A DNA stretch of 32,434 nt, from the NCBI GenBank assembly GCA_016791345.1, contig JAEUMW010000437.1, positions 1 to 32,434 of the forward strand, given 5' to 3'. Each line of letters begins with the position of its first letter. Positions within the stretch are counted from its first letter, which is position 1. The position numbers were made by a program, and so were the translations under genes. The notes beneath the pieces were generated by a model. It was not told the origin of the DNA. It saw nothing but the letters and a program-made list of their open reading frames with translations, and ran no database searches. Below, piece by piece: positions 15,324 through 23,319 of this stretch. Source of the DNA: Betaproteobacteria bacterium (GTDB taxonomy: Bacteria; Pseudomonadota; Gammaproteobacteria; Burkholderiales; JAEUMW01).

Positions 15324-16697
15324 ATGAACCCCAAGTGCTCGGCATATCTGCTGGGACTTTTCGCGCTCCTGCTCGTTGGCGCGACTGTTGGCCCCGCGTC
15401 GGCGGCAGCCCACGTCGTGCCGAACCGTGACGGCGTGCCAAGCCTTGCCCCGATGCTCGAGGGCGTAACGCCGGCGGTAGTAAACATCTCGGTGCTCTCG
15501 CGCTCGCCCGAAGTCGAAAATCCGCTGCTTCAGGACCCGTTCTTCCGCCGCTTCTTCGATCTGCCGTCGCGACCGCGACCCCAGCTTTCTGCGGGCTCCG
15601 GCGTGGTCGTCGACAGTGATCGGGGCTTCGTACTCACCAACCATCACGTCGTCCAGAACGCGCAGGAGATTGCGGTCACGCTCAAAGATCGTCGCGAGTT
15701 CAAGGCGAAGCTGATCGGTTCGGATGCCGGCACCGACATCGCGCTGCTCAAGATCGATGCGCCGGACCTGAGAGCAGCCAAGTTCGGGAACTCCGACCGG
15801 CTGGCCGTGGGCGACTACGTGGTAGCGATCGGCAATCCGTTCGGCCTCGGGCAGACGGTGACTTCCGGCATCGTCAGCGCGCTCGGCCGGAGCGGGCTCG
15901 ACATCGAAGGTTACGAGGACTTCATCCAGACCGATGCGTCGATCAATCCCGGCAATTCGGGTGGTGCGCTCGTCAACCTGAAGGGCGAGCTCATCGGTAT
16001 CAACACGGCGATCATCGGGCCGTCCGGGGCGAATATCGGCATCGGCTTCGCCGTGCCGAGCAACATGGTGCGGGCCGTGATGACGCAGCTCGCCAAGTTT
16101 GGCGAGGTGCGCCGCGGGGTGTTTGGCGTGACCAGTCAGGACCTGACGCCGGACATGGCGAGGGCGCTCAAGGTCAGCGCCTCCCAGGGCGCGGCGATCG
16201 TCGATGTTGCGGCGGGGTCCGCGGCCGAGAAGGCGGGCCTCAAGCCGGCCGATGTCGTGGTGGCGATCAATGGCCGGCCGGTGAAGGGATCGCTCGACCT
16301 GCGCAATCAGCTGGGTCTCGTGCCGGTCGGCGAGAAGGTCGAGATCACGCTACAGCGCGAGGGTGGCGAGCGGGTGGTAAGGGCCGTCATCGAGCCGGTC
16401 AAGGCCCGCTCGGGTCGCGGCGAGGCCGTGCCGGAGCTCGCCGGCATGTCGGTGGTCGATGCCGAGAGCGGGCTTGGCAACTCGGCGGCGGGCGACGGGG
16501 CTGGCGTGACGGCCGTAGAACGCGGGAGCACCGCTTGGAACCTGGGTTTGCGCCCGGGGGACCGCATCGTCGGGGTGAACCGCCGGCGCGTCGGCTCGGT
16601 CCAGGAACTGGTTGCCGCCCTCAAGGCGGCCGGAAGACCGGTCACGCTCAACGTCGTCCGCGGAGACTTCCTCGTCTCGCTCATGATCAAGAGATAA
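15324..16697 (+). CDS. Periplasmic HtrA/DegQ-type serine protease, two PDZ domains
   Basis: This 457-residue protease/chaperone of envelope quality control has a signal peptide at about 1-28 (hydrophobic LLGLFALLLVGA, cut near ASAAA). The trypsin-like domain has His108 (TNHHVV), Asp138 (GTDIALLK) and Ser212 (GNSGG). A Q-linker with DPFFRRFFDLP (71-81) is the L-A loop region typical of DegP/DegQ. PDZ1 covers about 262-358 and PDZ2 about 370-455. The length matches DegQ/MucD. ATG 15324 is chosen because the upstream codons encode an arginine-rich stretch and contain the promoter. A beta-lactamase-fold hydrolase gene follows after 9 bases, so both are probably made together and exported to the periplasm. 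Confidence 0.92.
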   Translation: MNPKCSAYLLGLFALLLVGATVGPASAAAHVVPNRDGVPSLAPMLEGVTPAVVNISVLSRSPEVENPLLQDPFFRRFFDLPSRPRPQLSAGSGVVVDSDRGFVLTNHHVVQNAQEIAVTLKDRREFKAKLIGSDAGTDIALLKIDAPDLRAAKFGNSDRLAVGDYVVAIGNPFGLGQTVTSGIVSALGRSGLDIEGYEDFIQTDASINPGNSGGALVNLKGELIGINTAIIGPSGANIGIGFAVPSNMVRAVMTQLAKFGEVRRGVFGVTSQDLTPDMARALKVSASQGAAIVDVAAGSAAEKAGLKPADVVVAINGRPVKGSLDLRNQLGLVPVGEKVEITLQREGGERVVRAVIEPVKARSGRGEAVPELAGMSVVDAESGLGNSAAGDGAGVTAVERGSTAWNLGLRPGDRIVGVNRRRVGSVQELVAALKAAGRPVTLNVVRGDFLVSLMIKR

Positions 16698-16706
16698 GGA
16701 AGCTTT

Positions 16707-17864
16707 ATGCATTCGGCGATGCTGCTACTCGCGTGCCTGTTGGCAGGCACGGCCTCAGCGACTTTCGCGCAGGCGCCCACCGCCGAAACTCGCTACTTCC
16801 CGCCGCCCGGCCCGAGCAAGACGTGGGAGCGACGCAGCCCGCAACAGGTCGGGCTGAATGCAGACCGGCTGGAGGCTGCGGTCAAGCTCGCCCGCAAGAA
16901 CGAAATGCCCTGGCGGCGTGAACTCGGCGAACAGATCTTCCACGACAGCATCTCGGAACCTGCAGCGGCCGTCCCGCTCGGTCCCACGATCGACCGCGGC
17001 GGTCCAAGCGGAGTCGTTCTGCGTCACGGCTATGTCGTCGCCGAGTGGGGAGATGCCGATCGGGTCGAGATGGCATTCAGCATTACCAAGAGTTACCTCT
17101 CCACCGTCGCTGGTCTGGCGGTGGAGCAGGGGCGCATCCTCGATCTGCGCGACCGCGTCGTCACCTATGTGACAGAAAACTTCGACAGTCGCCGCAATTC
17201 ACGCGTCACCTGGCAGCAGCTGCTGCAGCAGACCAGCGAGTGGCAGGGCGACCTCTGGAGCAAGCCCGACGCCGCGGACCGGCGGGCCGGGCGCGACCGC
17301 AGTCTGCAGGAGCCGGGAACGTTCTGGGAGTACAACGATGTCCGGGTAAATGCCCTCGCATTTGCCCTTACCAAGGTCTGGCAGCGTCCGCTGCCGGAAG
17401 TGCTCAAGCAATACGTGATGGATCCGATCGGAGCGTCCGGCACGTGGCAGTGGCACGGTTACCGCAATTCCATCGTCAACATCGAGGGTCGCGCTGTCGC
17501 CTCCGTGAGCGGCGGCGGGCACTGGGGCGGGGGTCTCTGGGCGAGCGTCTGGGACCACGCCCGCTATGGGTATCTTTTCCTGCGCCGGGGCGAGTGGGCC
17601 GGCAAGCAGGTGGTGTCCGAGACCTGGATCAAGCAGGCGCTTGCACCGTCCGCTCTGATGCCGACCTATGGCTATCTGTGGTGGCTGAACACAAACCAGC
17701 AGCTCTACCCGGCAGCTTCCGCGGCGAGCTTCTTCGCGCAGGGTTCGGGCGGCAACGTCATCTGGATCGACCCGGCGAACGATCTCGTGGTGGTGGCGCG
17801 GTGGCTGCGGCCGGAGCGCTTCGACGAGTTCTTCGGAGCGGTGACGGCCGCGGTCGAACGCTGA
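16707..17864 (+). CDS. Exported beta-lactamase-family serine hydrolase
   Basis: This is a 385-residue protein of the class C beta-lactamase/penicillin-binding-protein fold. A signal peptide lies at about 1-22 (LLLACLLAGTASATFAQA). The catalytic Ser125-x-x-Lys128 (SITK) and the Tyr209-Asn210 motif (EYND) are clear. The third motif is QGSGGN near 348 where KTG/HxG is usual, as in esterase or 6-aminohexanoate-oligomer hydrolase-like members. It is therefore more likely an esterase, amidase or peptidase than a drug-resistance enzyme. ATG 16707 has AAGGAAG at ideal spacing overlapping the htrA stop region. Coupling to HtrA suggests a periplasmic or envelope role; the substrate is not known. Confidence 0.85.
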   Translation: MHSAMLLLACLLAGTASATFAQAPTAETRYFPPPGPSKTWERRSPQQVGLNADRLEAAVKLARKNEMPWRRELGEQIFHDSISEPAAAVPLGPTIDRGGPSGVVLRHGYVVAEWGDADRVEMAFSITKSYLSTVAGLAVEQGRILDLRDRVVTYVTENFDSRRNSRVTWQQLLQQTSEWQGDLWSKPDAADRRAGRDRSLQEPGTFWEYNDVRVNALAFALTKVWQRPLPEVLKQYVMDPIGASGTWQWHGYRNSIVNIEGRAVASVSGGGHWGGGLWASVWDHARYGYLFLRRGEWAGKQVVSETWIKQALAPSALMPTYGYLWWLNTNQQLYPAASAASFFAQGSGGNVIWIDPANDLVVVARWLRPERFDEFFGAVTAAVER

Positions 17865-17878
17865 GGCCGTCGCGCGCC

Positions 17879-17908
17879 TTGAAATGTCATAGCCATGGTG
17901 GTTTGATA
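17879..17908 (+). promoter_or_regulatory. Candidate promoter for the small acidic protein gene
   Basis: TTGAAA at 17879-17884 and TTGATA at 17903-17908 have an 18-base spacer (or TGATAT with 19). It sits about 40 bases before the ATG at 17946. By eye only. Confidence 0.4.
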
Positions 17909-17945
17909 TCACCCACGACGACAGGACATCTCGAGGGGGGCCGAC

Positions 17946-18221
17946 ATGGCGAAGATGATCCCCGAAACACCGCCCGATTACGACCGCGCCCGCGTGATCG
18001 AGCGACCTGACGGCTTCTATTGGCAGGACAAGGACAGCGACCGCACCTACGGTCCCTTCCCGACGCTCTGGGAAGCCATGGAGGACATGACCTTCACCAT
18101 GGATGCCGGCGCGGACGGCGAGGACGGCCTCGAAGTGCCGGATGCCGACGTCGGCATCGTGTTCACGGACGACGACGGATTCGGCGACGGTGAAGGGCCG
18201 ATCGATTTCGATCGGCTCTGA
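17946..18221 (+). CDS. Small acidic hypothetical protein, 91 aa
   Basis: I do not recognise a named family. The N-terminal half has a compact patterned region, IERPDGFYWQDKDSDRTYGP followed by FPTLWEAMEDM, resembling a small beta-hairpin-plus-helix fold. The C-terminal half (about 53-91) is strongly acidic (repeated Asp, Glu and Gly) and probably disordered. It has no signal peptide, membrane segment or cysteine. A strong GAGGGGGG Shine-Dalgarno at 17932-17939 precedes the ATG. Its stop lies 16 bases from the stop of the converging giant AsmA-like gene. Coding potential is supported by the RBS, codon bias and a plausible promoter. Confidence 0.72.
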   Translation: MAKMIPETPPDYDRARVIERPDGFYWQDKDSDRTYGPFPTLWEAMEDMTFTMDAGADGEDGLEVPDADVGIVFTDDDGFGDGEGPIDFDRL

Positions 18222-18237
18222 GATTTCCGGTCGAAGT

Positions 18238-21200
18238 TTAGCGGGTCGCTTTGAGCTGAGGATCGGACAGCCTGCCGGAAACGGCGACCAGCGCCCGAAT
18301 CGGGTGCGGCTTTGCCGCGAGTTCGACGTTGAGCCGCCCTGCAAGATCACCGGATGCGACCATGTCCGTTGTCCCGTTCGCGAGGAGCAGGCCGGAGGAC
18401 AGCGCGAGCTGCCGGTACTGGTAGTTCCGGCCGGTGACTTTCAGGGTTCCGGAGAGCTCGGCAAACTGCGTCTTGCCACCGCGCACCGGTGTTCCGGCCG
18501 CGGCCTCCTGCAGCGCACGCGTGAGGTCCAGGTTCTCGATCTCGCCCCGCTCGACCTTGAATCCCGCCTCCATGACAGGTTCCGCAAACAGGCGGCTGAG
18601 CGATTCCGACTGCGTGGTGTAGCGTCCATTGACGGTCAGCTGTCCGGTGGCGCGGAACTGTGGAGTGAACGACTTGAGCGCCTTTGCCAAATCGACCCCG
18701 TTGGCGCTGAAATCGCCCGTCAGCGTCCACGGGCTGTTCCACACCAAGGTGGCACGGCCGGTTGCCGTGCCGCCATAGAGGCGGGCGGTGAGTTCGCTCA
18801 GCGCGAGTTCTTTCCCGCGCAGCCATCCCTTGCCTGTGATCTCATCGAACTCGAACCCGGGGCCGAGCGGCGATTTCCAGCCTCGTCCCGAGAACTCGGT
18901 TTCCATGCCATCGGCCTTGGCGCGCAGATCGACCTTGAGCTTGCCGTCTTCGCTGCGCAAGGCGGCCTTCGTGAACCCTCCGGCGGCGTCCAGACCGATC
19001 TCGCCACCGAAAGCAGGCAGTGGGACTGCAGTGCCGTCGAGCTTGACGTTCCGCAGCACGACTTTCGCGACCTGCAGCGACTTGTCACGGCCCGGTGCGA
19101 CCCAGTCCCCCAACCGCGGCAACAGGTTTACGTCCGCGCTGACAGATTCGAGTTCCAAGCTCGACAGGACCTTGCGCTCGGTGAAGAGTGACGAGAGCAC
19201 GGGTGCCGCGCGGACGCTGGCGATCTTCACGTCCTGTGTGGCACCGATGACCACGTTCTCCGCCCTGAAGTGAGGTGACGGGAAGACCGCCGCCCGAACC
19301 GAGCCGATCTTGACCGGTTCGCCGAGCGTGCTCGAAACGACCTTCTCCATGCCGGGCGCAAGGCTGTCCCAAGGGAGTATGTGCACGAGGGCGACGGCCA
19401 CGATCACGAGCAGTGCAACCGCCGCAGCCGCCGGCTTCTGCCACTTCACACGCCGCTTGGGGAATGGCGAGGACGCGCGCTTTCCCAAGGCTTTCCGTGC
19501 AAGCGCCTTCTCCTCCGCTGCCGCACGCTTGCGCTCCTTCGCTTCTTCCTTCTCGCGTTTCTTCCGGAGCTTTTCCTCGGCTTTGCGCTGTTCCTCAGCC
19601 TCCGCACGGGCGGCTGCTTCCTCGCGCTCGCGCCGCTCGGCTTCAGCGCGCGTGCGTTCTTCGGCCTCGGCACGCTCGCGGCGCCGCGCCTCCTCCGCGA
19701 GACGTCGCTCTTCGTCTTCCCGGCGTGTGCGCTCTTCCTCTTCAAGGCGGCGACGTTGTTCGTCTTGAGCTGCCTGTTCCGCCTCTCGGAGGCATCTGCG
19801 CTCTTCGTCGATTGCCGCCTGTTCCGCCGCTTCGGCGGCTTTCCGTGAGGTTTCGTGTGCCTCGTCGGCAAGTCGTGCCGCTTCGGCCATGGCTTCGCGA
19901 TCCGCCTCGTCCTTCGCCGCCATTTCCAGCGCGTGGCGTTCCGCCGCGACTCTGAGCTTCTCTTCTTCCTCGGCCCTCAGTTCTCGCTCGCGGGCATCGA
20001 GCGCGTCCAAGTCGATCTCGAAGAAGGGGGAGACATCGACCTGTGGGATCGACGCGCCATCGCCGGCGGACGACAGAGCCGCCGGGATACCCGGTGCAGC
20101 CGTGGTCTCGGCCGTCAGGTCGGGTTCAGACTCCGGCTGCGCTGATGCTTCCGGCTCGACATCGTTGTTAACCTTAGTTGCCGCAGATCCATCGGCCGCG
20201 GCGGACTCAGACTCGGCCGACTGCGATCCTGCGGGGTCCTCTGGCTCGGCTGGGGCGTCGATCTGCTCGGTTGGCGCCAAAGTCTGGGCTGGTGCGACTT
20301 CCTGGGCGCACGCAATGGCAGCGGCGGCTTCCTCAGCGGCAGCGCGTGCGGCCTCCTCGCGGGCGCGTTCCTCGGCTTCCGCTTCGCGCCGGGCGGCTTC
20401 CTCGCGCGCCTCGCGCTCCGCCTGCTCCTGCGCTTGCCTTTCGGCTTCTTCCCGCGCGCGCCGCCGCTCCGTTTCCTCACGTTCCTGCCGGGCACGCGCT
20501 TCGGCTTCTTCCTCGGCACGGCGCTCGGCTTCTTCACGTGCCTTGCGTTCGGCCGCGAGATTGGCTTCCAATTCTTCACGCATCCGGCGTTCGGCTTCTT
20601 CACGCGCCCGATGCTCGGCCTCGTCGCGGGTGCGCTGCTCCGCCTCCTCGGCTGCCCGCCGCTGCGCTTCCTCGCGTGTCTGGCGCTCGGCTTCCTCCTG
20701 CGCTCGTCGCTGCGCCTCCTCGCGCTGCCGCAGGGCGTGCTCCTCTTCGGCACGGCGCTCGGCTTCCTCGCGCGCCCGGCGTTCGGCGGCAAGCCGTGAT
20801 TCGAATGCTTCCCGCGCACGCCGCTCGGACTCTTCGTGGGCAAGGCGTTCGGCTTCCTCGCGCGCCCGGTGCTCGGCATCCTCTTGCGTCTTGCGCTCTA
20901 TCGCTTCGCGTGCACGCTGTTCGGCGTCCTCTTTTGCCTTCTGTTCGACGGCAAGCCGGGCGGACAACTCCTCGCGCGCACGGCGCTCCTCGGAAAGCCG
21001 TGCTTCCATTTCCTCTCGCGCTTTCTGCTCGGCCTCCTCACGGGCGCGGCGCTCGGCCTCCTCGCGCGCCTGCCGTTCCGCGGCGAGCCGCGTCTCGAGT
21101 TCTTCCTTGGCTTTGCGCTCCAGTTCCTCGCGGGCACGTCGCTCGGCTTCCTCGCGGTTCCTCAACTCTTCCCCGAGCCTCGCCTCCGTCTCTTCGCGCG

Positions 21201-21990
21201 CCTTGCGCTCGGCCCCCTCGCGCGCCTGCCGTTCGGCTTCCACACGGGCCAGCTTTTCAGCTTCGAGCCGTGCTTCCAGCGCTTCGCGCGCCTGCCGTTC
21301 CTCCTCGGCGCGTCTTTCGGCGTCGGTCCTGGCCTTGCGCTCGGCCTCCGCCTTCATGTGGGCTTCGAGGCGTGCGCGTGCTTCCGCCTTCGATCGCGCC
21401 TCGGCTTCTGCGGCTACCCGCTCGCGCAGCTCCATTTCGGTCCGCGCCTGAGCCTCGGCACGCACGCGGGCTTCCTCATCGGCGCGCGCTTTCGCTTCTG
21501 CGGCTGCCTGCGCCTTCAGCGCTTCCTCCGCCACGCGGCGCGCTTCGGCCTCTGCTGCGGCGCGGGCCGTCGTGACTTCGCTCTCCGTAGCCATCGAAGC
21601 GACGAGCGGGGAGCGAATCTCCGAGGCGCGACCCGAGTCGGGGTCGCTCTTCTCGTCGAGGGCGCTGCGTGCAATCGCCGAGAGGTCGAGCTGATCGAGG
21701 TCTCCCGCGGCGACCGGGCGGGGCAGACGCCACGATCGGATGCTCGATGTAGTGCCCGATGCGACTTCGCCCGGAGCGCACGCCTTGATGAATCCTTCTT
21801 CCTCCAGACGCTCGATAGCCTGCCGAAACTTCATCTCCGAGAGCTTCGACTCGCGCAGGAGTCGCTCCAGGGACGATTTGCCGTCGAACAGTGCCAGCAC
21901 ACTCAGCAGATTTCGCGGCAGGCGCGCTGCCCGGTTCTTGACTTCGCTGACGCCACGGGGGGTCTTGGTGAAGATGGCCTGAAAATCCAT
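18238..21990 (-). CDS. Giant AsmA-like protein with long charged-helix rods
   Basis: This 1250-residue protein has four parts. Residues 1-75 form a compact helical domain, possibly a winged helix (RLPRNLLSVLALFDGKSSLE, then SEMKFRQAIERLEEEGFI). Residues about 140-560 are an almost uninterrupted Glu/Ala/Arg helix with modular repeats, followed by a disordered Pro/Glu/Ser linker (565-655) and a second charged helix (660-836). A membrane segment lies at 853-873 (AAAAVALLVIVAVALVHIL), after a basic stop (KRRVKW). Residues 875-1250 resemble the AsmA domain (GEPVKIGSVRAAVFPSPHFR, LTARLYGGTATGRATL, and a GQLTVNG repeat). AsmA-family proteins reach into the periplasm and are linked to lipid transport and outer-membrane biogenesis. 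Here the rods would lie in the cytoplasm. ATG 21990 has a weak Shine-Dalgarno. The reading frame is unbroken. Confidence 0.85.
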   Translation of the reverse strand: MDFQAIFTKTPRGVSEVKNRAARLPRNLLSVLALFDGKSSLERLLRESKLSEMKFRQAIERLEEEGFIKACAPGEVASGTTSSIRSWRLPRPVAAGDLDQLDLSAIARSALDEKSDPDSGRASEIRSPLVASMATESEVTTARAAAEAEARRVAEEALKAQAAAEAKARADEEARVRAEAQARTEMELRERVAAEAEARSKAEARARLEAHMKAEAERKARTDAERRAEEERQAREALEARLEAEKLARVEAERQAREGAERKAREETEARLGEELRNREEAERRAREELERKAKEELETRLAAERQAREEAERRAREEAEQKAREEMEARLSEERRAREELSARLAVEQKAKEDAEQRAREAIERKTQEDAEHRAREEAERLAHEESERRAREAFESRLAAERRAREEAERRAEEEHALRQREEAQRRAQEEAERQTREEAQRRAAEEAEQRTRDEAEHRAREEAERRMREELEANLAAERKAREEAERRAEEEAEARARQEREETERRRAREEAERQAQEQAEREAREEAARREAEAEERAREEAARAAAEEAAAAIACAQEVAPAQTLAPTEQIDAPAEPEDPAGSQSAESESAAADGSAATKVNNDVEPEASAQPESEPDLTAETTAAPGIPAALSSAGDGASIPQVDVSPFFEIDLDALDARERELRAEEEEKLRVAAERHALEMAAKDEADREAMAEAARLADEAHETSRKAAEAAEQAAIDEERRCLREAEQAAQDEQRRRLEEEERTRREDEERRLAEEARRRERAEAEERTRAEAERREREEAAARAEAEEQRKAEEKLRKKREKEEAKERKRAAAEEKALARKALGKRASSPFPKRRVKWQKPAAAAVALLVIVAVALVHILPWDSLAPGMEKVVSSTLGEPVKIGSVRAAVFPSPHFRAENVVIGATQDVKIASVRAAPVLSSLFTERKVLSSLELESVSADVNLLPRLGDWVAPGRDKSLQVAKVVLRNVKLDGTAVPLPAFGGEIGLDAAGGFTKAALRSEDGKLKVDLRAKADGMETEFSGRGWKSPLGPGFEFDEITGKGWLRGKELALSELTARLYGGTATGRATLVWNSPWTLTGDFSANGVDLAKALKSFTPQFRATGQLTVNGRYTTQSESLSRLFAEPVMEAGFKVERGEIENLDLTRALQEAAAGTPVRGGKTQFAELSGTLKVTGRNYQYRQLALSSGLLLANGTTDMVASGDLAGRLNVELAAKPHPIRALVAVSGRLSDPQLKATR
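19483..20013 (-). repeat. Second charged-helix low-complexity region of the AsmA-like gene
   Basis: This encodes residues about 660-836, dominated by Glu, Arg, Ala and Lys (for example RRRLEEEERTRREDEERRL). It is less regularly repeated than the first rod and ends in a lysine-rich stretch just before the membrane helix. It is part of the coding sequence, not a separate element. Confidence 0.75.
20482..21279 (-). repeat. Modular 90-base (30-residue) coding repeats, 14 + 8n residue architecture
   Basis: This encodes residues 238-503. Three perfectly phased 30-residue units (238-267, 268-297, 298-327) occupy 21010-21279. Each unit is a 14-residue block of the type LETRLAAERQAREE followed by two 8-residue blocks of the type AERRAREE. 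Further 14-residue blocks begin at residues 328, 342, 396 and 474, followed by none, five, two and two 8-residue (or near 8-residue) blocks, with six further 8-mers at 426-473. The unit sizes suggest growth by unequal exchange within the reading frame. Confidence 0.8.
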
Positions 21991-22117
21991 GCCTGCTTAG
22001 CCTGGGTCGGTTGGTCGCGAAAGCGCCCCCGGAGCACCCGGCGTATTCCGCCCGGGTGGACGCGACCGGGCGGGCCGATTACGGGAGCACTGTGTTGCGG
22101 GGGCGGGGCCGGTGCAG

Positions 22118-22146
22118 CGAATCGCCGCAATCACCGGCAGCGTCAA
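22118..22146 (-). promoter_or_regulatory. Weak candidate promoter for the AsmA-like gene
   Basis: On the minus strand, TTGACG (22146-22141) and GATTCG (22123-22118) are 17 bases apart. The -10 match is poor. It lies in the 207-base gap upstream of the ATG at 21990. Alternatively the gene is read through from the quinone oxidoreductase gene. Confidence 0.3.
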
Positions 22147-22197
22147 GAATCGAGCAAGTTTCCTGCCTTGGAAGCGGGTGCCGCAGCGACGAACCGG

Positions 22198-23193
22198 CTA
22201 ACGCACCGCGAGGACGATCTTGCCGACGTGGGCGCCGCTTTCCATGAGGGCATGGGCGTCAGCGGCCTGGTCCAGGGGGAAGACGGCATGGACGACCGGG
22301 CGTATCTTGCCGGCCTCGATCAGGGGCCACACCTGGTCGCGCAGACTGCGCGCAATGTTCGCCTTGACCGCCGCGGTGCGCGCGCGCAGCGTGGAGCCGG
22401 TCAGCACCAGACGCCGCACCATGATGTCCGCCAGATTCACGGTCGCTTTCGCGCCGCCGAGGAAAGCGATCAGCACGAGTCGGCCATCATTGGCCAGCGC
22501 TTTCAGTTCGCGCGGCACGTAGTCGCCGCCGACCATGTCGAGGATGACGTCGACGCCGCGACCGCCGGTGGCCTGCTTCACCACCTCGGCGAAGTCGTCC
22601 GTCCGATAGTTGATGGCGACCTCGGCACCGAGTTCGACGCAGGCGGCACACTTCTCCGCACTGCCGGCCGTGGCGAAAACACGGTTGCCGAACGCACGCA
22701 CCATCTGGATCGCGGTGACGCCGATGCCGCTGGTGCCACCCTGGACGAGGAAGGTTTCGCCGGGTTCCAGCCGCCCGCGGTCGAAGACGTTCGTCCAGAC
22801 GGTGAAGCAGGTCTCGGGAAGCGAAGCCGCCTGCACGAAATCCAGGCCGTGAGGCATCGGCAGGCACTGCCCGGCGGGCACCGTGCAGTACTCTGCATAG
22901 CCGCCGCCGTTGGCGAGCGCGCAAACGGCATCGCCGACACCCCAGCCCGTCACGCCCTCGGCGACCGCGGCGATCCGACCGGCCACTTCGAGGCCCGGCA
23001 GGTCCGATGCGTCCGGCGGCGGCGGATAGACACCCTGCCGCTGCAGCACGTCCGGACGGTTGACCCCGGCGGCGAATACCTCGATCAGAACGTCGCCCGG
23101 TGCCGGCCGGGGCATCGGACGACGCGTCGGCTTCAGCACTTCCGGACCACCCGGGGCAGAGATTTCCACGGCGCGCATCGAGTCGGGGAGCAT
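22198..23193 (-). CDS. NAD(P)H:quinone oxidoreductase, PIG3/zeta-crystallin type
   Basis: This 331-residue zinc-independent medium-chain dehydrogenase/reductase reduces quinones or other carbonyl/enone compounds with NAD(P)H. The GroES-like N-terminal domain has PAPGDVLIEVFAAGVNRPD followed by VLQRQGVYPPPP. The Rossmann domain has VQGGTSGIGVTAIQM and RGVDVILDMVGGDY. The characteristic PIG3 blocks LRARTAAVKANI and an HVGKIVL end are present. I chose ATG 23193; ATG 23178 is also possible, and the upstream extension to 23265 looks non-coding. A TACAAT -10-like hexamer lies on the minus strand at 23233-23228. It is divergent from glpK and unlinked functionally as far as can be seen. Confidence 0.9.
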   Translation of the reverse strand: MLPDSMRAVEISAPGGPEVLKPTRRPMPRPAPGDVLIEVFAAGVNRPDVLQRQGVYPPPPDASDLPGLEVAGRIAAVAEGVTGWGVGDAVCALANGGGYAEYCTVPAGQCLPMPHGLDFVQAASLPETCFTVWTNVFDRGRLEPGETFLVQGGTSGIGVTAIQMVRAFGNRVFATAGSAEKCAACVELGAEVAINYRTDDFAEVVKQATGGRGVDVILDMVGGDYVPRELKALANDGRLVLIAFLGGAKATVNLADIMVRRLVLTGSTLRARTAAVKANIARSLRDQVWPLIEAGKIRPVVHAVFPLDQAADAHALMESGAHVGKIVLAVR

Positions 23194-23319
23194 CGGTCTC
23201 TTCGAAACGGATGAAGTCGGGAGGCCGATTGTACTCCCGCGCCGGGGGCCGGGGCCGGCTGGCATCGTGGCGGACTATGGACCACAATCGCCCCTTGCTG
23301 CGGTGCCGTGGAGGGGGTG

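Noticed and set aside
20434-21560. Short near-identical repeats (GCTCGGCTTCCTCGCGCG type) that could suggest CRISPR or a satellite array
   Set aside because: Spacing is variable with no unique spacers, and the repeats stay in frame within an intact coding sequence. They encode AERRAREE-type residues.
19889-21575. Long plus-strand frames (520 and 465 codons) rich in Ser/Ala/Arg or Pro/Arg
   Set aside because: They are antisense to the repeat region and are compositional artefacts of the charged-helix codons.
20836-23214. A 792-codon open frame on the plus strand, opposite the AsmA-like and quinone oxidoreductase genes
   Set aside because: It is a shadow of two real minus-strand genes. It is open because the Glu/Ala/Arg-rich coding strand lacks the triplets that would give stops on the complement, and its product resembles no protein.
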